From Candidatus Pseudobacter hemicellulosilyticus (GTDB lineage: Bacteria; Bacteroidota; Bacteroidia; Chitinophagales; Chitinophagaceae): DNA of 64,000 nt. The position numbers and the translations under genes are program-made. The stretch is taken from positions 1,426,001 through 1,490,000 of the forward strand of contig CP119311.1 of assembly GCA_029202545.1 (NCBI GenBank). Direction: 5' to 3'. Shown here in pieces: positions 22,553-31,960 of the stretch. The notes beneath the pieces are model-generated. The model did no database searches. It saw nothing but the letters and a program-made list of their open reading frames with translations, and was not told the DNA's origin. Position 1 is the first letter of the stretch. Each line of letters begins with the position of its first letter.

Positions 22553-22711
22553 TTAACTGCCTGTGAATAAATTGATCGGTCGTAGATAGCTGTTAGTTGG
22601 CTGCATACCCTCCGTTAAATTGATAGTACGGGTCAACACACTAAAATTCCCCTGCCGCAGGGAGCTTCCCCAGGGACATATACCATTTATCGGGCGAACC
22701 AGGTGTTGCAT
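22553..22711 (-). CDS. Small ORF, 52 codons, hypothetical
   Basis: ATG at 22711 to TAA at 22553. The product begins MQHLVRPINGICPWGSS and ends NSYLRPINLFTGS, with the word RPIN occurring twice. It has no membrane segment or signal peptide and no recognised family. It lies between two minus-strand terminators, with its start only 20 bp past the first. The region could instead be a non-coding RNA, as CCCTG/CAGGG pairing near 22644-22670 is possible. Confidence 0.35.
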   Translation of the reverse strand: MQHLVRPINGICPWGSSLRQGNFSVLTRTINLTEGMQPTNSYLRPINLFTGS

Positions 22712-22730
22712 AATTTTTGTTTACAGTTAT

Positions 22731-22760
22731 AAATAAAAAGCCCCGCATCTCAGGCGGGGC
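22731..22760 (-). terminator. Intrinsic terminator after the 29-aa small ORF
   Basis: GCCCCGC (22740-22746) pairs with GCGGGGC (22754-22760) around a 7-nt loop. On the minus strand it is followed by TTTTTATTT. Confidence 0.85.
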
Positions 22761-22787
22761 TTATATTGTAGCGATTAGATCTCTTTT

Positions 22788-22877
22788 TTATAATGCTGCA
22801 AAACGCCCCGCAATTGTACACCAGCCTATCAGGCCTGGCTGCACTATGTTGATATGTTGCTCTAAACTGCGGAACAT
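22788..22877 (-). CDS. Small ORF, 29 codons, hypothetical
   Basis: ATG at 22877 to TAA at 22788, encoding MFRSLEQHINIVQPGLIG then WCTIAGRFAAL. It has an A-rich leader, a plausible Bacteroidota promoter 25 bp upstream and an intrinsic terminator 28 bp downstream, so it is a complete transcription unit. The C-terminal half is hydrophobic. Product family unknown; it could be a small peptide or an RNA that only happens to be open. Confidence 0.4.
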   Translation of the reverse strand: MFRSLEQHINIVQPGLIGWCTIAGRFAAL

Positions 22878-22901
22878 TGTTTGTTGTTTTTGTTTGCAGT
22901 G

Positions 22902-22933
22902 CAAAGGTGTGAATATTCTTTCGATAATACCAA
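22902..22933 (-). promoter_or_regulatory. Putative Bacteroidota sigma-A promoter
   Basis: A TTG (-33 element, 22933-22931) lies 21 bp before CACCTTTG (22909-22902), one mismatch from the -7 consensus TANNTTTG. It points leftward at the 29-codon ORF. Found by eye. Confidence 0.45.
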
Positions 22934-23136
22934 TTTTTAAGAATATTTTTTTACAAAATGATTTCAATCGCTAACCATCTATTTTGCTGATGCGGTTGGA
23001 AGATAGTTAGGATTGAGCTGCCATAGTGGTGATCAGGTATTGTTTGCAGCAGTGACTCTAATACCCAATGTATTTAATTGTCAGATTTACATGATGTCAA
23101 CTTTTTTGCGGAAATTGAAGTTCAATCACAACTCCT

Positions 23137-24339
23137 ATGTTGCCCGTTCTATCCTACCACCGTGCCATCACCAGTTATTTTCAGCAGCAACCTGGCGTAT
23201 GGGATTTTTTCGCCAGTCGCCAGCATAAGGAGGAACAGCTGCAGTCCTTCCGGACTGACCTGCTAAAGAATACTTACCAATTTGATCCCGCTGTTGAAAC
23301 AGCTTTGTACCAAAAGGTATCGCTGGCCAAAGAAAAGCTGGGGCTTACCCTGCCGGTAACCATCTACCAGGACCAATACAATTCCGAGGTGAACGCAGCT
23401 ATTGTTTATGTGGGCGGAGAAGCACATATTGTATTCAGTGGAAAACTGATAGCCGTGCTGACAGAAGATGAGCTGCTGGCCATCATTGGTCATGAGCTAT
23501 CACATGTTTTGTTATACACACAACTGAACGGTGAAGTGGAAGTGGCTGATCGTATTGTGACGGCCATGGCCAATCATCCCGGCAGTGGCGCTGCTCAGTA
23601 TGAAACAGCGCGACTGTTCAAACTCTATACGGAACTCTATTGTGACCGGGGCGCGTACCTGGTAACCGGGCACTACGCTCCTGTCATTACTGCCCTGGTA
23701 AAACTGGCCACCGGGCTGGACTCGGTACAGGCAGACAGTTATATCAAACAGGCGGAAGAGATCTTTGCGGCTGATCAGCATACCCGCAGCAGTGGTTTTA
23801 CCCATCCGGAAAATTTTATCCGTGCCCGGGCTACCTGGGCCTGGCATACCAGTGGCAATGGTGCAGACCGGTTGATCACGGAAATGATTGAAGGCATAAC
23901 GGGGCTGGATCAGCTGGATCTGTTTGGCCAGGAGAGAATTCAACAGATTACCTGGCTACTGGTCAATAGCTGGCTCAGCGTACCCTGGATGAAGACGGTG
24001 CTGGTAGAAGCCCATACCAGGCAGTTCCTGGGAAATCAGGCGCCGGAGCTTGCTGTTGACCTGCCCGCACTGGCCAGAAGGATCCAATCGCTGCATCCCA
24101 GCCTGCAACATTACCTGGCCTATGTGCTCTATGATTTTACTGTCGCCGACAAACAGCTGGAAGACCTGCCCATGGGCCTGGCTTTTTTCCTGGCCGCAAA
24201 TCTGCACCTGGAGCAGGCTTTCCAGGCCGCTGTTAAAAAAGAAAGAAAGCTGACCGATAAAAAATTGGCGCAACTGAAGACCAGTTCAATGAATGCCCTG
24301 GAACAACGGGGCAATCCCCTTCAGTTTACCCATCACTGA
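23137..24339 (+). CDS. M48-like zinc metallopeptidase, cytosolic
   Basis: Protein of 400 residues with the zinc motif HELSH (His119, Glu120, His123) and a probable third ligand Glu166 in TELYCDRGAYL, matching the M48 E-x3-D pattern. It has no signal peptide and no membrane helices, unlike HtpX or BepA types, so it should act in the cytoplasm. The C-terminal half (about 230-400) is helical and unrecognised. It starts on ATG, 19 bp ahead of the giant DUF4011 helicase gene on the same strand, with no terminator between, so the two form an operon. A protease effector or maturation factor for that helicase is inference. Confidence 0.85.
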   Translation: MLPVLSYHRAITSYFQQQPGVWDFFASRQHKEEQLQSFRTDLLKNTYQFDPAVETALYQKVSLAKEKLGLTLPVTIYQDQYNSEVNAAIVYVGGEAHIVFSGKLIAVLTEDELLAIIGHELSHVLLYTQLNGEVEVADRIVTAMANHPGSGAAQYETARLFKLYTELYCDRGAYLVTGHYAPVITALVKLATGLDSVQADSYIKQAEEIFAADQHTRSSGFTHPENFIRARATWAWHTSGNGADRLITEMIEGITGLDQLDLFGQERIQQITWLLVNSWLSVPWMKTVLVEAHTRQFLGNQAPELAVDLPALARRIQSLHPSLQHYLAYVLYDFTVADKQLEDLPMGLAFFLAANLHLEQAFQAAVKKERKLTDKKLAQLKTSSMNALEQRGNPLQFTHH

Positions 24340-24358
24340 TTGAAATAAGATACGCAAT

Positions 24359-27300
24359 ATGCCTGTACAGCACTCGTTCCGGGAATATATGGACCTGGCT
24401 TTTGGATCCGGACCCTGGTCTACCGATGAGGTCATTGAATTTGTGATGCCCCTCTTTGAAGAGGTGCTGGGTTATCATCAGGACAGCCAGGTGGCGCCTT
24501 TTGAACAGCCGGAAGCATTGTTCATCAGCAATGGAAAAGCGGATGTGGAAGAAGCCCTTGCCCACCGCCCGCTGATCAATGCGGCGGCTGTACAGAAAGT
24601 CCTGTCGCAACTGGAGGTAAAAGGATTTGATATCACGGAAAGGCTGGTATTGGACCTGGACCTGAGCCAGCATACCGAAGAAGTGCTGAACAGGCAGGTG
24701 CAGCTCAACGCCAATGACGCCATCACCTATCCTGTTTACCTGCCAGGCTACCAATGTTATGAAATAAAGCTGGGGCATCACGATGCGCTGTCGGATATTT
24801 TTGTGCTGGGACTGGTGCTGGGCAGCATGGCCATGGGACTGGATCTGCATGAACCGGATGCGCTCAACCTTTTTGCTGTTTACCGGAACCAGCCTGCCGG
24901 TCTTAATCCGCGGATCCATCCTACGGTATGTGCGCTGGTCACTGAGATGACCGAGCTGGACCGGAGAAAAAGAAATCCCGATCTGCAGGAGATCATCCAG
25001 CGGTTGAAATTTTACCGCGACTATGATCCGCAGCGGCAGGCCGATCTTTCCCTGCTGGCGGCCTTCCAGGTCAGGAAACCGGCAGACAGGCGGGATTTTA
25101 TTCTTTCCAGACTCCGGAATCGTTTATTTGATACCAGCCGGCGCAACCGGCTATTATACTATAAACCCAATAACCGGTTTGTAAACCTGACAGTGAGCAG
25201 TGTTCCCATGGTGCTGCATTACCAGAGCATCAATCCCCTGTTGCTGTTTTCCTGGAATAAAGAGGTGGCCTCCCTGATCATTGGGATGAAGGATATTTCT
25301 CTCAACAAATACCTTCGGTTTGAAGATCATCCCTATCTCAATGCCCAGCTCAATGGGATCCGGCAGCTGGCCGATAACGATAAAAAAGAATACGGCTTCA
25401 GCCAGCTCAGGCTGGTAGTGGCTTTCCTGCACTGGCATAACCTGAAGGAAGAAGTGGAAGAAAGGATCCAGAGCCCCCTGCTTTTATTGCCGGTGGAATT
25501 ACAAAGGAAGAAATCACTCAGGGATGAGCAGTTCACTGTTAAGGCAACAGACAATACAGCGCTGGTGAATCCTATCCTGGCCAATCACCTGAAAGACCTG
25601 TATGGCATCAGCCTTCCGGAGAGCATTGATTTTGACGAGGTCAGCATGGAGCAGTTCTTCGAAATGCTGCAGCAAAAGATTGAGTCGGCTAAACAGGGCG
25701 TGAAACTGGCCTATGTTGACAAGCCAAAGATCAGGATCATCCATACCATTGCCAGGCAGACCATCAATAATTACCGGAAGCGCTTGAAGCCGCCATCCGG
25801 CCTGGCTTTTCATCAGGTGGAATATAGCTATGCAACGGAAGACTACCGGCCATTAGGCCTTGAACTTTACCGGCAGAAGATAGCCCGGCAGAAGAGTTCT
25901 CTGGAATACCTGCTGGACAGGGAGCGGCCTCCGGCTTCTCCCGCTGCACTGATGGATACAGGGATGCCTGCCGGACCGGTGGCGGCTGACGCCCCACAGG
26001 GTACCAGGGTAAAGGACAATTTTGAACTGACGGAGGGACAGAACAATCCTTATTACTGGGAGTTTGACGTTTGTAATATTGTCCTGGGCAATTTCAATTA
26101 CAAGAAGATGAGCCTGGTGAGTGATTATAGCAGGATCACGGAAACGGGGTTGCAGCATGCGGTATTTGATGAATTGTTCCGCAATGCGCCCCGTGATCAC
26201 CGGGAAGAGGAATTGATCAATGATCCTGCGCAATGGTATCATGTGGTCACGGCCGATCCTACCCAGGCCCGTTCTATCCTGGGCAGCCGTACCGGGCGCA
26301 GTTATATTATCCAGGGACCACCGGGCACAGGCAAGAGCCAGACCATCACCAACCTGATAGCTGATTTCCTGGCCAGGAAAAAAACAGTATTGTTTGTGTG
26401 CGAGAAACGGGCCGCCCTGGATGTAGTATACCACCGGCTACAGCAGAATAAATTATCGGAGCTCTGTTGTTATATCCACGATAGCCAGGCGGATAAGAAA
26501 GAATTTATCCGCGACCTGCGTACCAATTACGAGGATTTTCTCAGGAACAAAATGGACCTGAAAAAGATCCGTGCGGAAAGGGAACAGGTGCTGGAGCGCT
26601 TGCTGGAAAAGATCGGGGAGCTGCGTTCCTATCATGAACGGCAGCAGGCCACGGAGCCCGAGGTGGGCGCCAGCACGCGGCAGCTGATTGAAGCAGTGAT
26701 CAGTGGCCGGGAACAGCTGGCTGGCGCAAAGGCTGCTGCACGGGGGAATAAAAAAGAGATCCCGCATTACCAGTACTGGGTACAATATGGAGAAGTGATC
26801 CGGGAGTTGAGCCAGGCCATTGAAGAAACCGGTATTGATCCGGCATTTGCCCATCACCCCTTTGCCAACCTGGCCCGGGGTGTGCTGCAGTCGGAGGATC
26901 CCCACAAGCTGATGGATAGCCTGGTGAAAAACCTGTACCAGACCCTTGAGCATATTTCAGCCATGATGGCGCAGAACAATATACCTGCACAACATGCCGG
27001 CAGCCTGGAAAAGATCAGGAACCTGATACAGGATTCGGTAGTGCTGGAATCGCTGGCAAGGACAAAAAATCTGCCGCTGGTAGATAGCCATACACCCGAG
27101 GCAAGGGCTTTTGAAAAAGCGTACAAACAATATCAGCAGTTAAAGCAATCCTACCAGCAGCAACTGGAGAACAACAGGCGCTGGCGAAATAAATTTGATC
27201 AGCAGGAGCTGGTGCAGGCCCTTGCGCTGGCCCGCAAACAGGAGCAATCATTTTTCAGCTTTTTAAATGGTAACTGGCGCAGGCTGAAACAAACGCTGAA

Positions 27301-29818
27301 ACAGTCCTATGATTTTGCAGCGCACCAAATTAAGCCAACTTTTACCCGGGTGCTGGAACAGCTCCAGGAAGAATACCAGTTACTGGACCAGGAACAGCAG
27401 TACCGGGAGCAAATTCAGGACCAGTATGGATTAGACAATATAGATACTATACATGTAGGGATCGAGGTCCTGCGTCGCCGGCAGGATGATGCGGAGCTGA
27501 ACTTCCTGTTGCAGCATCCCCGCGCCAATGAACTGGTGATCCAGCTGAGCAGGCTCAACAACAGTTTGCACCAGTTGGAGTTGTCGCTGAAGCAGTGTTT
27601 GCACAGTTATGAGGGGCGGACTGTCAGTCAGCTCAGGGACGAAATAGCTACCATTGAGGGCAATGCGGAAGCATTGAAATACCTGTTGCCCGGCCTCCGG
27701 AAATTTGTGGACCTGCCGGTAGCCTTACAGGACCTGCTCCGCAAAGTGCCGCTCACGCCGGTACAGGCGGCGGCGCTGATGGCTGGCAGAACTCTTGAAT
27801 GGGTCTATGAGCGGCATCCCCGTTTTTCCACCGCCAGCTACAAAATGCTGGAAGAAGCCGTAAAGGAAATAGCGCAGCGATACGACCGGTTGCTGAAGCT
27901 CAACAGTGAGCTGATCCGTGCGGAACAGCGGGCCGTTTTCCTGGAACACTACCAGCTGAGTACCCAACCGGAAATAAAAGGGGATCCCGAAAAGCAGCAA
28001 CAGCAGGAAATATATAAGGAGGGCTGCCGTATCCTGGAGCATGAAATGGGAAAGACCATGCGCTACAAGAGTATCCGTGAACTGGCTTCCAGAGAAAGCG
28101 GCAGTGTGTTAAAAGATATCAAGCCGGTATGGCTGATGAGCCCCCTCAGTGTGAGCGATAGCCTGCCCATGGACCCGGGGTATTTTGATGTGGTGATCTT
28201 TGATGAGGCCAGCCAGATTGCCCTGGAAGAAGGCATACCTGCTTTATTCCGTGCGCCTCAGGCCATTATTGTAGGCGATGACAAACAGATGCCGCCCAGT
28301 AATTTCTTCAATGCCCGGGCTGCCGATGCGGAGGACCTGGAACAGGTAGACGGAGAAAATGCGGAGGATATCCTGAGCGCTGAGTCCGACAGCCTGCTGA
28401 TACAGGGCGCCCGCAAACTTCCCGGCACCATGCTGAGCTGGCACTACCGGAGCCGTTACGAAACCCTGATCAGCTATTCCAACCATGCATTTTATGAAGC
28501 AGGTCTGCTGACCATACCGGACAGGACTATTCACCATATCGACAAGCCCCTGTTGCAGGTGCAGCAGGTGGAGGAAAGCAGCCGGTATGCCGGGTTGCTG
28601 CTGCAGGATAGTATCAGCTTTCATTACCTGCCCAATGCCATCTATGCATCCAGGGGAAATATACAGGAAGCAAAATACATAGCCGGTATGCTGCGGGAAC
28701 TGCTGTTGAAAGGTGTGGAAGAAAGCATCGGTATTGTAGCCTTCAGCCTGGAACAGCAGGGGATCATTGAGGCCGCCATCAATGAACTGGCCGAAAAGGA
28801 CAGGAATCTGGAAGCCTTGCTGGAACAGGCTTATAACCGGAAAGAAGATGGTCAGTTCACAGGGTTGTTCATCAAGAACCTGGAAAATGTGCAGGGCGAT
28901 GAACGGGATATCATTATCATCAGTGTATGTTATGGCTATGACAGCAAAGGAAAGATGCTGATGAATTTTGGACCCATCAATAAGAAAGGCGGCGGTAACC
29001 GGCTGAATGTGATCTTCAGCAGGGCCCGAAAACATATGGCTATTGTAAGCAGTATCCGGCACGAGGCCATTACCAACGACTATAACCCGGGCGCCAGCTA
29101 TTTTAAACGTTTCCTGCACTATGCTGAAATGGTGAGTGTAGGCAATATGTCCATGGCGCGGGTGATCCTGGACAGCCTGGTGCAGACCGGGCAGGAGGCT
29201 TCCCCGGACAAAGCAGGGTTAACGGCCGTGGCGGCACAGATCAGTGCGGCGCTGACGGCGAGGGGCTACCTGGTTGAGCAGCAGATTGGCCAGAGCCGTT
29301 TCAAATGCTCATTAGGTGTAAAACGACAGGCCACAGATAAGGAATATGCGCTGGGTATCCTGGTAGATGATGAACAGCATTACCAGAACCAGGACCTGGT
29401 AGAGCAGTATTACCAGCGACCGGCTATCTTATCCGCATTTGGCTGGAAGCTGGTGAATGTATTTGCCAAGGACTGGCTGGAAGATGCAGCAGGCATTATT
29501 GCGCTGTTGCTACGCAACCTGGAGATAAAAGAGCCGGCAGTTGAGGTCACTGCGGGTGCTACCATTACCGGAGAGCGGCTGCCGGAGCCCGTGAAAGCGC
29601 CACCGGTCCGGGACCTGACCCTGCTGGTAAATACAGATGGGACCAGGTTCTGGGAAATAGAAAGGGAGGGGTTGCAATTGCGGATCAGGTATGGAAAGGT
29701 TGGGACGAAGGGACTCTGGCAGATAAAAAGCTATACTGCAGAAATGGCGGCAGTTCAGGCAAAACAGACCTTGATAGCTGAGCAATTACAGGCAGGATAT
29801 GCGTTGACGCAGCGTTGA
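24359..29818 (+). CDS. DUF4011 superfamily I helicase with Vsr-like domain and C-terminal WGR domain
   Basis: Giant protein of 1,819 residues. Regions in order: unrecognised N-terminus (1-250); DUF4011 region (about 250-450, RLRNRLFDTSRRNRLLYY); Upf1-type helicase with Walker A QGPPGTGKSQT (about 650) and Walker B VIFDEASQIALEEG (about 1,280). A long coiled-coil insertion separates the two motifs. Motifs V/VI read NVQGDERDIIIIS and NVIFSRARKHM (about 1,505-1,555). A Vsr/MTES_1575-like domain follows (about 1,625-1,720), then WGR (about 1,755-1,815). Normal nuclease acids appear lost: family members I recall have DLA and GIExD motifs, here KCSLGV and GILVDD. Similar DUF4011-helicase-nuclease proteins are reported phage-defence genes. 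Confidence 0.88.
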   Translation: MPVQHSFREYMDLAFGSGPWSTDEVIEFVMPLFEEVLGYHQDSQVAPFEQPEALFISNGKADVEEALAHRPLINAAAVQKVLSQLEVKGFDITERLVLDLDLSQHTEEVLNRQVQLNANDAITYPVYLPGYQCYEIKLGHHDALSDIFVLGLVLGSMAMGLDLHEPDALNLFAVYRNQPAGLNPRIHPTVCALVTEMTELDRRKRNPDLQEIIQRLKFYRDYDPQRQADLSLLAAFQVRKPADRRDFILSRLRNRLFDTSRRNRLLYYKPNNRFVNLTVSSVPMVLHYQSINPLLLFSWNKEVASLIIGMKDISLNKYLRFEDHPYLNAQLNGIRQLADNDKKEYGFSQLRLVVAFLHWHNLKEEVEERIQSPLLLLPVELQRKKSLRDEQFTVKATDNTALVNPILANHLKDLYGISLPESIDFDEVSMEQFFEMLQQKIESAKQGVKLAYVDKPKIRIIHTIARQTINNYRKRLKPPSGLAFHQVEYSYATEDYRPLGLELYRQKIARQKSSLEYLLDRERPPASPAALMDTGMPAGPVAADAPQGTRVKDNFELTEGQNNPYYWEFDVCNIVLGNFNYKKMSLVSDYSRITETGLQHAVFDELFRNAPRDHREEELINDPAQWYHVVTADPTQARSILGSRTGRSYIIQGPPGTGKSQTITNLIADFLARKKTVLFVCEKRAALDVVYHRLQQNKLSELCCYIHDSQADKKEFIRDLRTNYEDFLRNKMDLKKIRAEREQVLERLLEKIGELRSYHERQQATEPEVGASTRQLIEAVISGREQLAGAKAAARGNKKEIPHYQYWVQYGEVIRELSQAIEETGIDPAFAHHPFANLARGVLQSEDPHKLMDSLVKNLYQTLEHISAMMAQNNIPAQHAGSLEKIRNLIQDSVVLESLARTKNLPLVDSHTPEARAFEKAYKQYQQLKQSYQQQLENNRRWRNKFDQQELVQALALARKQEQSFFSFLNGNWRRLKQTLKQSYDFAAHQIKPTFTRVLEQLQEEYQLLDQEQQYREQIQDQYGLDNIDTIHVGIEVLRRRQDDAELNFLLQHPRANELVIQLSRLNNSLHQLELSLKQCLHSYEGRTVSQLRDEIATIEGNAEALKYLLPGLRKFVDLPVALQDLLRKVPLTPVQAAALMAGRTLEWVYERHPRFSTASYKMLEEAVKEIAQRYDRLLKLNSELIRAEQRAVFLEHYQLSTQPEIKGDPEKQQQQEIYKEGCRILEHEMGKTMRYKSIRELASRESGSVLKDIKPVWLMSPLSVSDSLPMDPGYFDVVIFDEASQIALEEGIPALFRAPQAIIVGDDKQMPPSNFFNARAADAEDLEQVDGENAEDILSAESDSLLIQGARKLPGTMLSWHYRSRYETLISYSNHAFYEAGLLTIPDRTIHHIDKPLLQVQQVEESSRYAGLLLQDSISFHYLPNAIYASRGNIQEAKYIAGMLRELLLKGVEESIGIVAFSLEQQGIIEAAINELAEKDRNLEALLEQAYNRKEDGQFTGLFIKNLENVQGDERDIIIISVCYGYDSKGKMLMNFGPINKKGGGNRLNVIFSRARKHMAIVSSIRHEAITNDYNPGASYFKRFLHYAEMVSVGNMSMARVILDSLVQTGQEASPDKAGLTAVAAQISAALTARGYLVEQQIGQSRFKCSLGVKRQATDKEYALGILVDDEQHYQNQDLVEQYYQRPAILSAFGWKLVNVFAKDWLEDAAGIIALLLRNLEIKEPAVEVTAGATITGERLPEPVKAPPVRDLTLLVNTDGTRFWEIEREGLQLRIRYGKVGTKGLWQIKSYTAEMAAVQAKQTLIAEQLQAGYALTQR

Positions 29819-29826
29819 GTTATTGG

Positions 29827-30285
29827 CTACAGCAGCTTTTTAATGACCGCGATCTGTCCCAGGTGATAGTGGATATGTTCAATGATGCCGTGGATATTCC
29901 GGTAGTAATCGCCGTATTGGGGAGCGATGAATGGTTCAGCAAATTTACTGTCCGGCAGCTGGCCAATCAGTTCTGAGAATCGTTGGCCATCCTGCCACAG
30001 TTGCCCCAGTAATTGTTGCCAGTCGTCCTCATTATTGATAGCCGGGGGCTCCCAGCTGAATTTGTCCTTGGCAGTAAGGGGTTCGCCCTGCAGCACTTTG
30101 GCTACTTCATGCACGTAATAATTCAGGTGAAAGGCCAGTTTGGCAATTGTGTTGAGCTGACCCACCTGGGTAGTAGCCTGTTGCCAGTTTACCGTACTCA
30201 GCTGTTCTTTAAGATTGGAAACGGTCCAGTTGCCCCCGAAATAAACATCGTGCAGTTGTTTGGCAGCTTGGGCGGCGAGTGACAT
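29827..30285 (-). CDS. DinB-like four-helix protein
   Basis: Protein of 152 residues of the DinB/YfiT superfamily. The three metal-binding histidines fit the family: one in LAFHLNYYVHEVAK and two in IIEHIHYHLGQIAVIKK. Relatives are metal-dependent thiol transferases or proteins of unknown role. The gene converges on the helicase gene with only 8 bp between their stop codons, and no terminator was recognised there. Confidence 0.82.
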   Translation of the reverse strand: MSLAAQAAKQLHDVYFGGNWTVSNLKEQLSTVNWQQATTQVGQLNTIAKLAFHLNYYVHEVAKVLQGEPLTAKDKFSWEPPAINNEDDWQQLLGQLWQDGQRFSELIGQLPDSKFAEPFIAPQYGDYYRNIHGIIEHIHYHLGQIAVIKKLL

Positions 30286-30438
30286 GGCGGTTGTTTTTGA
30301 TAAAGGTTAATGGTTGTAATGGAGGATGAAGGTAAGGGAAATAGGAGACCTTTTATTTTTTTGTATTTTAATATTGATTTTCAAATAGTTAAATGTTTTT
30401 TGGCTATTAAAACCCATATTTGGCCTTAAGAGTTTTTA

Positions 30439-30532
30439 AAAGTCCTACATAAAAATGCGACAAATCACATAAAGTCGTACGTAAAAATGTAAATTCACGC
30501 ATAAAGTCGTACGTAAAAATGTAAATCAAAGC
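30439..30532 (+). repeat. Three tandem 32-bp repeats directly before the DUF4143 ATPase gene
   Basis: AAAGTCGTACGTAAAAATGT begins at 30471 and again at 30503, exactly 32 bp apart, and continues AAAT in both. A degenerate copy (AAAGTCCTACATAAAAATGC) begins at 30439, also 32 bp away. Each unit ends in CAT; in the third this CAT merges into the ATG start at 30533. The array is AT-rich and sits where the promoter or leader must be, so it probably regulates the gene. Confidence 0.85.
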
Positions 30533-31837
30533 ATGAAACGCCATCAGTTAAGCTATTTACAGTCCTGGAAAAACAGTCAATCAAGAAAACCACTGATCAT
30601 TCGTGGGGCGAGGCAGGTAGGGAAAACCTGGCTGATGAAAGAATTCGGCAGCAAGGAATACGAAAATACTGCCTATGTCAATCTGGAAAGCAATGCAACC
30701 CTTCGTGCGGTATTTACTGGCGATTTTGATATCAACCGGATTCTTACAGCCATTAGAATTGAAACAGGCGAAACAGTTGCACCAGGCAAAACATTGCTTA
30801 TTCTGGATGAGATCCAGGAAGCTCCCGCTGCGCTTACGTCATTAAAATATTTTTATGAGAACGCGCCTGAATATCATGTTATAGCAGCAGGTTCTCTTTT
30901 GGGGGTTGCATTGAATGCCAATACTTCTTTCCCTGTTGGTAAAGTTGACTTCATAGATCTATATCCCTTTTCTTTTATTGAATTTCTCGAAGCAGTCAAT
31001 GAAAAGGCGTTGGCAGATTTACTGAAGAGCCATGACTGGACACTCATCAATAGTTTTGCAGACAGGTATATTGATTGGTTGAAGCAATACTATTATGTAG
31101 GGGGAATGCCTGAAGTTGTAGGTACATTTGCCAGCAGAAAGGATTTTGACGAAATACGTGCTATACAAAAGCGAATACTGACAGCATATGAGCAGGACTT
31201 TTCCAAACATGCACCGAATGAAATTGTGCCTCGCATCCGAATGTTGTGGAACAGTATTCCTGCACAGTTAGCAAAAGAAAACCGGAAGTTTATTTATGGC
31301 TTGCTTAGGCAAGGGGCAAGGGCTAAAGATTATGAACTGGCAATGTCCTGGTTGATTGATTGCGGCCTCATTCATAAAGTAAATAATGTCAGTAAGCCAG
31401 CCATTCCACTAAAAGCATATGAAGATTTCCAGGTATTCAAGCTCTTTCTTGTAGATATCGGCTTACTGGCAGCTATGACCGATCTCGATGTAAAAACATT
31501 GCTGGAGGGGAATGATATTTTTGAAGAATTCAAAGGGGCATTGACTGAGCAATATGTATTACAGCAACTCATAACGGGCCTGGATGCGGGTGTGTATTAC
31601 TGGTCTCCCAATAATGTCCGCTCAGAAATAGATTTTCTGATCCAGGTGGCTGGCCAGGTAATACCAATTGAAGTAAAGGCGGCAGAAAATCTCCAGGCTA
31701 AAAGCCTGAAAGTATACACTGATAAATTCAGTCCTTCTACAGCACTAAGGGCATCTATGTCTACCTATCGGAAAAAAACATGGTTAACCAACCTGCCATT
31801 GTATGCAATAAGTGAATTGGCGGCAGTACTTAACTGA
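30533..31837 (+). CDS. AAA ATPase with DUF4143 nuclease-like C-terminus
   Basis: Protein of 434 residues. The N-terminal AAA domain has Walker A RGARQVGKTWLMKEFG (24-39) and Walker B LLILDEIQEAP. The C-terminal DUF4143 part has a PD-(D/E)xK-like pair, RSEIDFLIQ and IPIEVKAAENLQAKSLK. Base composition is clearly more AT-rich than the flanking genes and codon choice differs, suggesting transfer. Members of this family are abundant, patchy and of uncertain function in Bacteroidota. The start merges with the last upstream repeat. Confidence 0.88.
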   Translation: MKRHQLSYLQSWKNSQSRKPLIIRGARQVGKTWLMKEFGSKEYENTAYVNLESNATLRAVFTGDFDINRILTAIRIETGETVAPGKTLLILDEIQEAPAALTSLKYFYENAPEYHVIAAGSLLGVALNANTSFPVGKVDFIDLYPFSFIEFLEAVNEKALADLLKSHDWTLINSFADRYIDWLKQYYYVGGMPEVVGTFASRKDFDEIRAIQKRILTAYEQDFSKHAPNEIVPRIRMLWNSIPAQLAKENRKFIYGLLRQGARAKDYELAMSWLIDCGLIHKVNNVSKPAIPLKAYEDFQVFKLFLVDIGLLAAMTDLDVKTLLEGNDIFEEFKGALTEQYVLQQLITGLDAGVYYWSPNNVRSEIDFLIQVAGQVIPIEVKAAENLQAKSLKVYTDKFSPSTALRASMSTYRKKTWLTNLPLYAISELAAVLN

Positions 31838-31960
31838 TTGCAGCGCTCCGCCACCACCATGGCCCTGCCAAAGGCGGCGCCTGGAAATTAGTTCAGCCTT
31901 CCCCAAATTGTTCACCTCGATAATTTGACATAGCTTACAACCCCATTCACCAAAACAGGG

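Noticed and set aside
22553..22711. 6S or SRP RNA in the region between the two small-ORF terminators
   Set aside because: I could not match the conserved SRP tetraloop region or a 6S-like central bubble; left as an open small ORF.
30439..30532. Possible CRISPR array
   Set aside because: The repeats are tandem with no unique spacers and only three units; there are no cas genes.
19540..31837. Integrative element spanning the RNA module to the DUF4143 gene
   Set aside because: No integrase, transposase, or direct-repeat ends were found; only the DUF4143 gene stands out in base composition.
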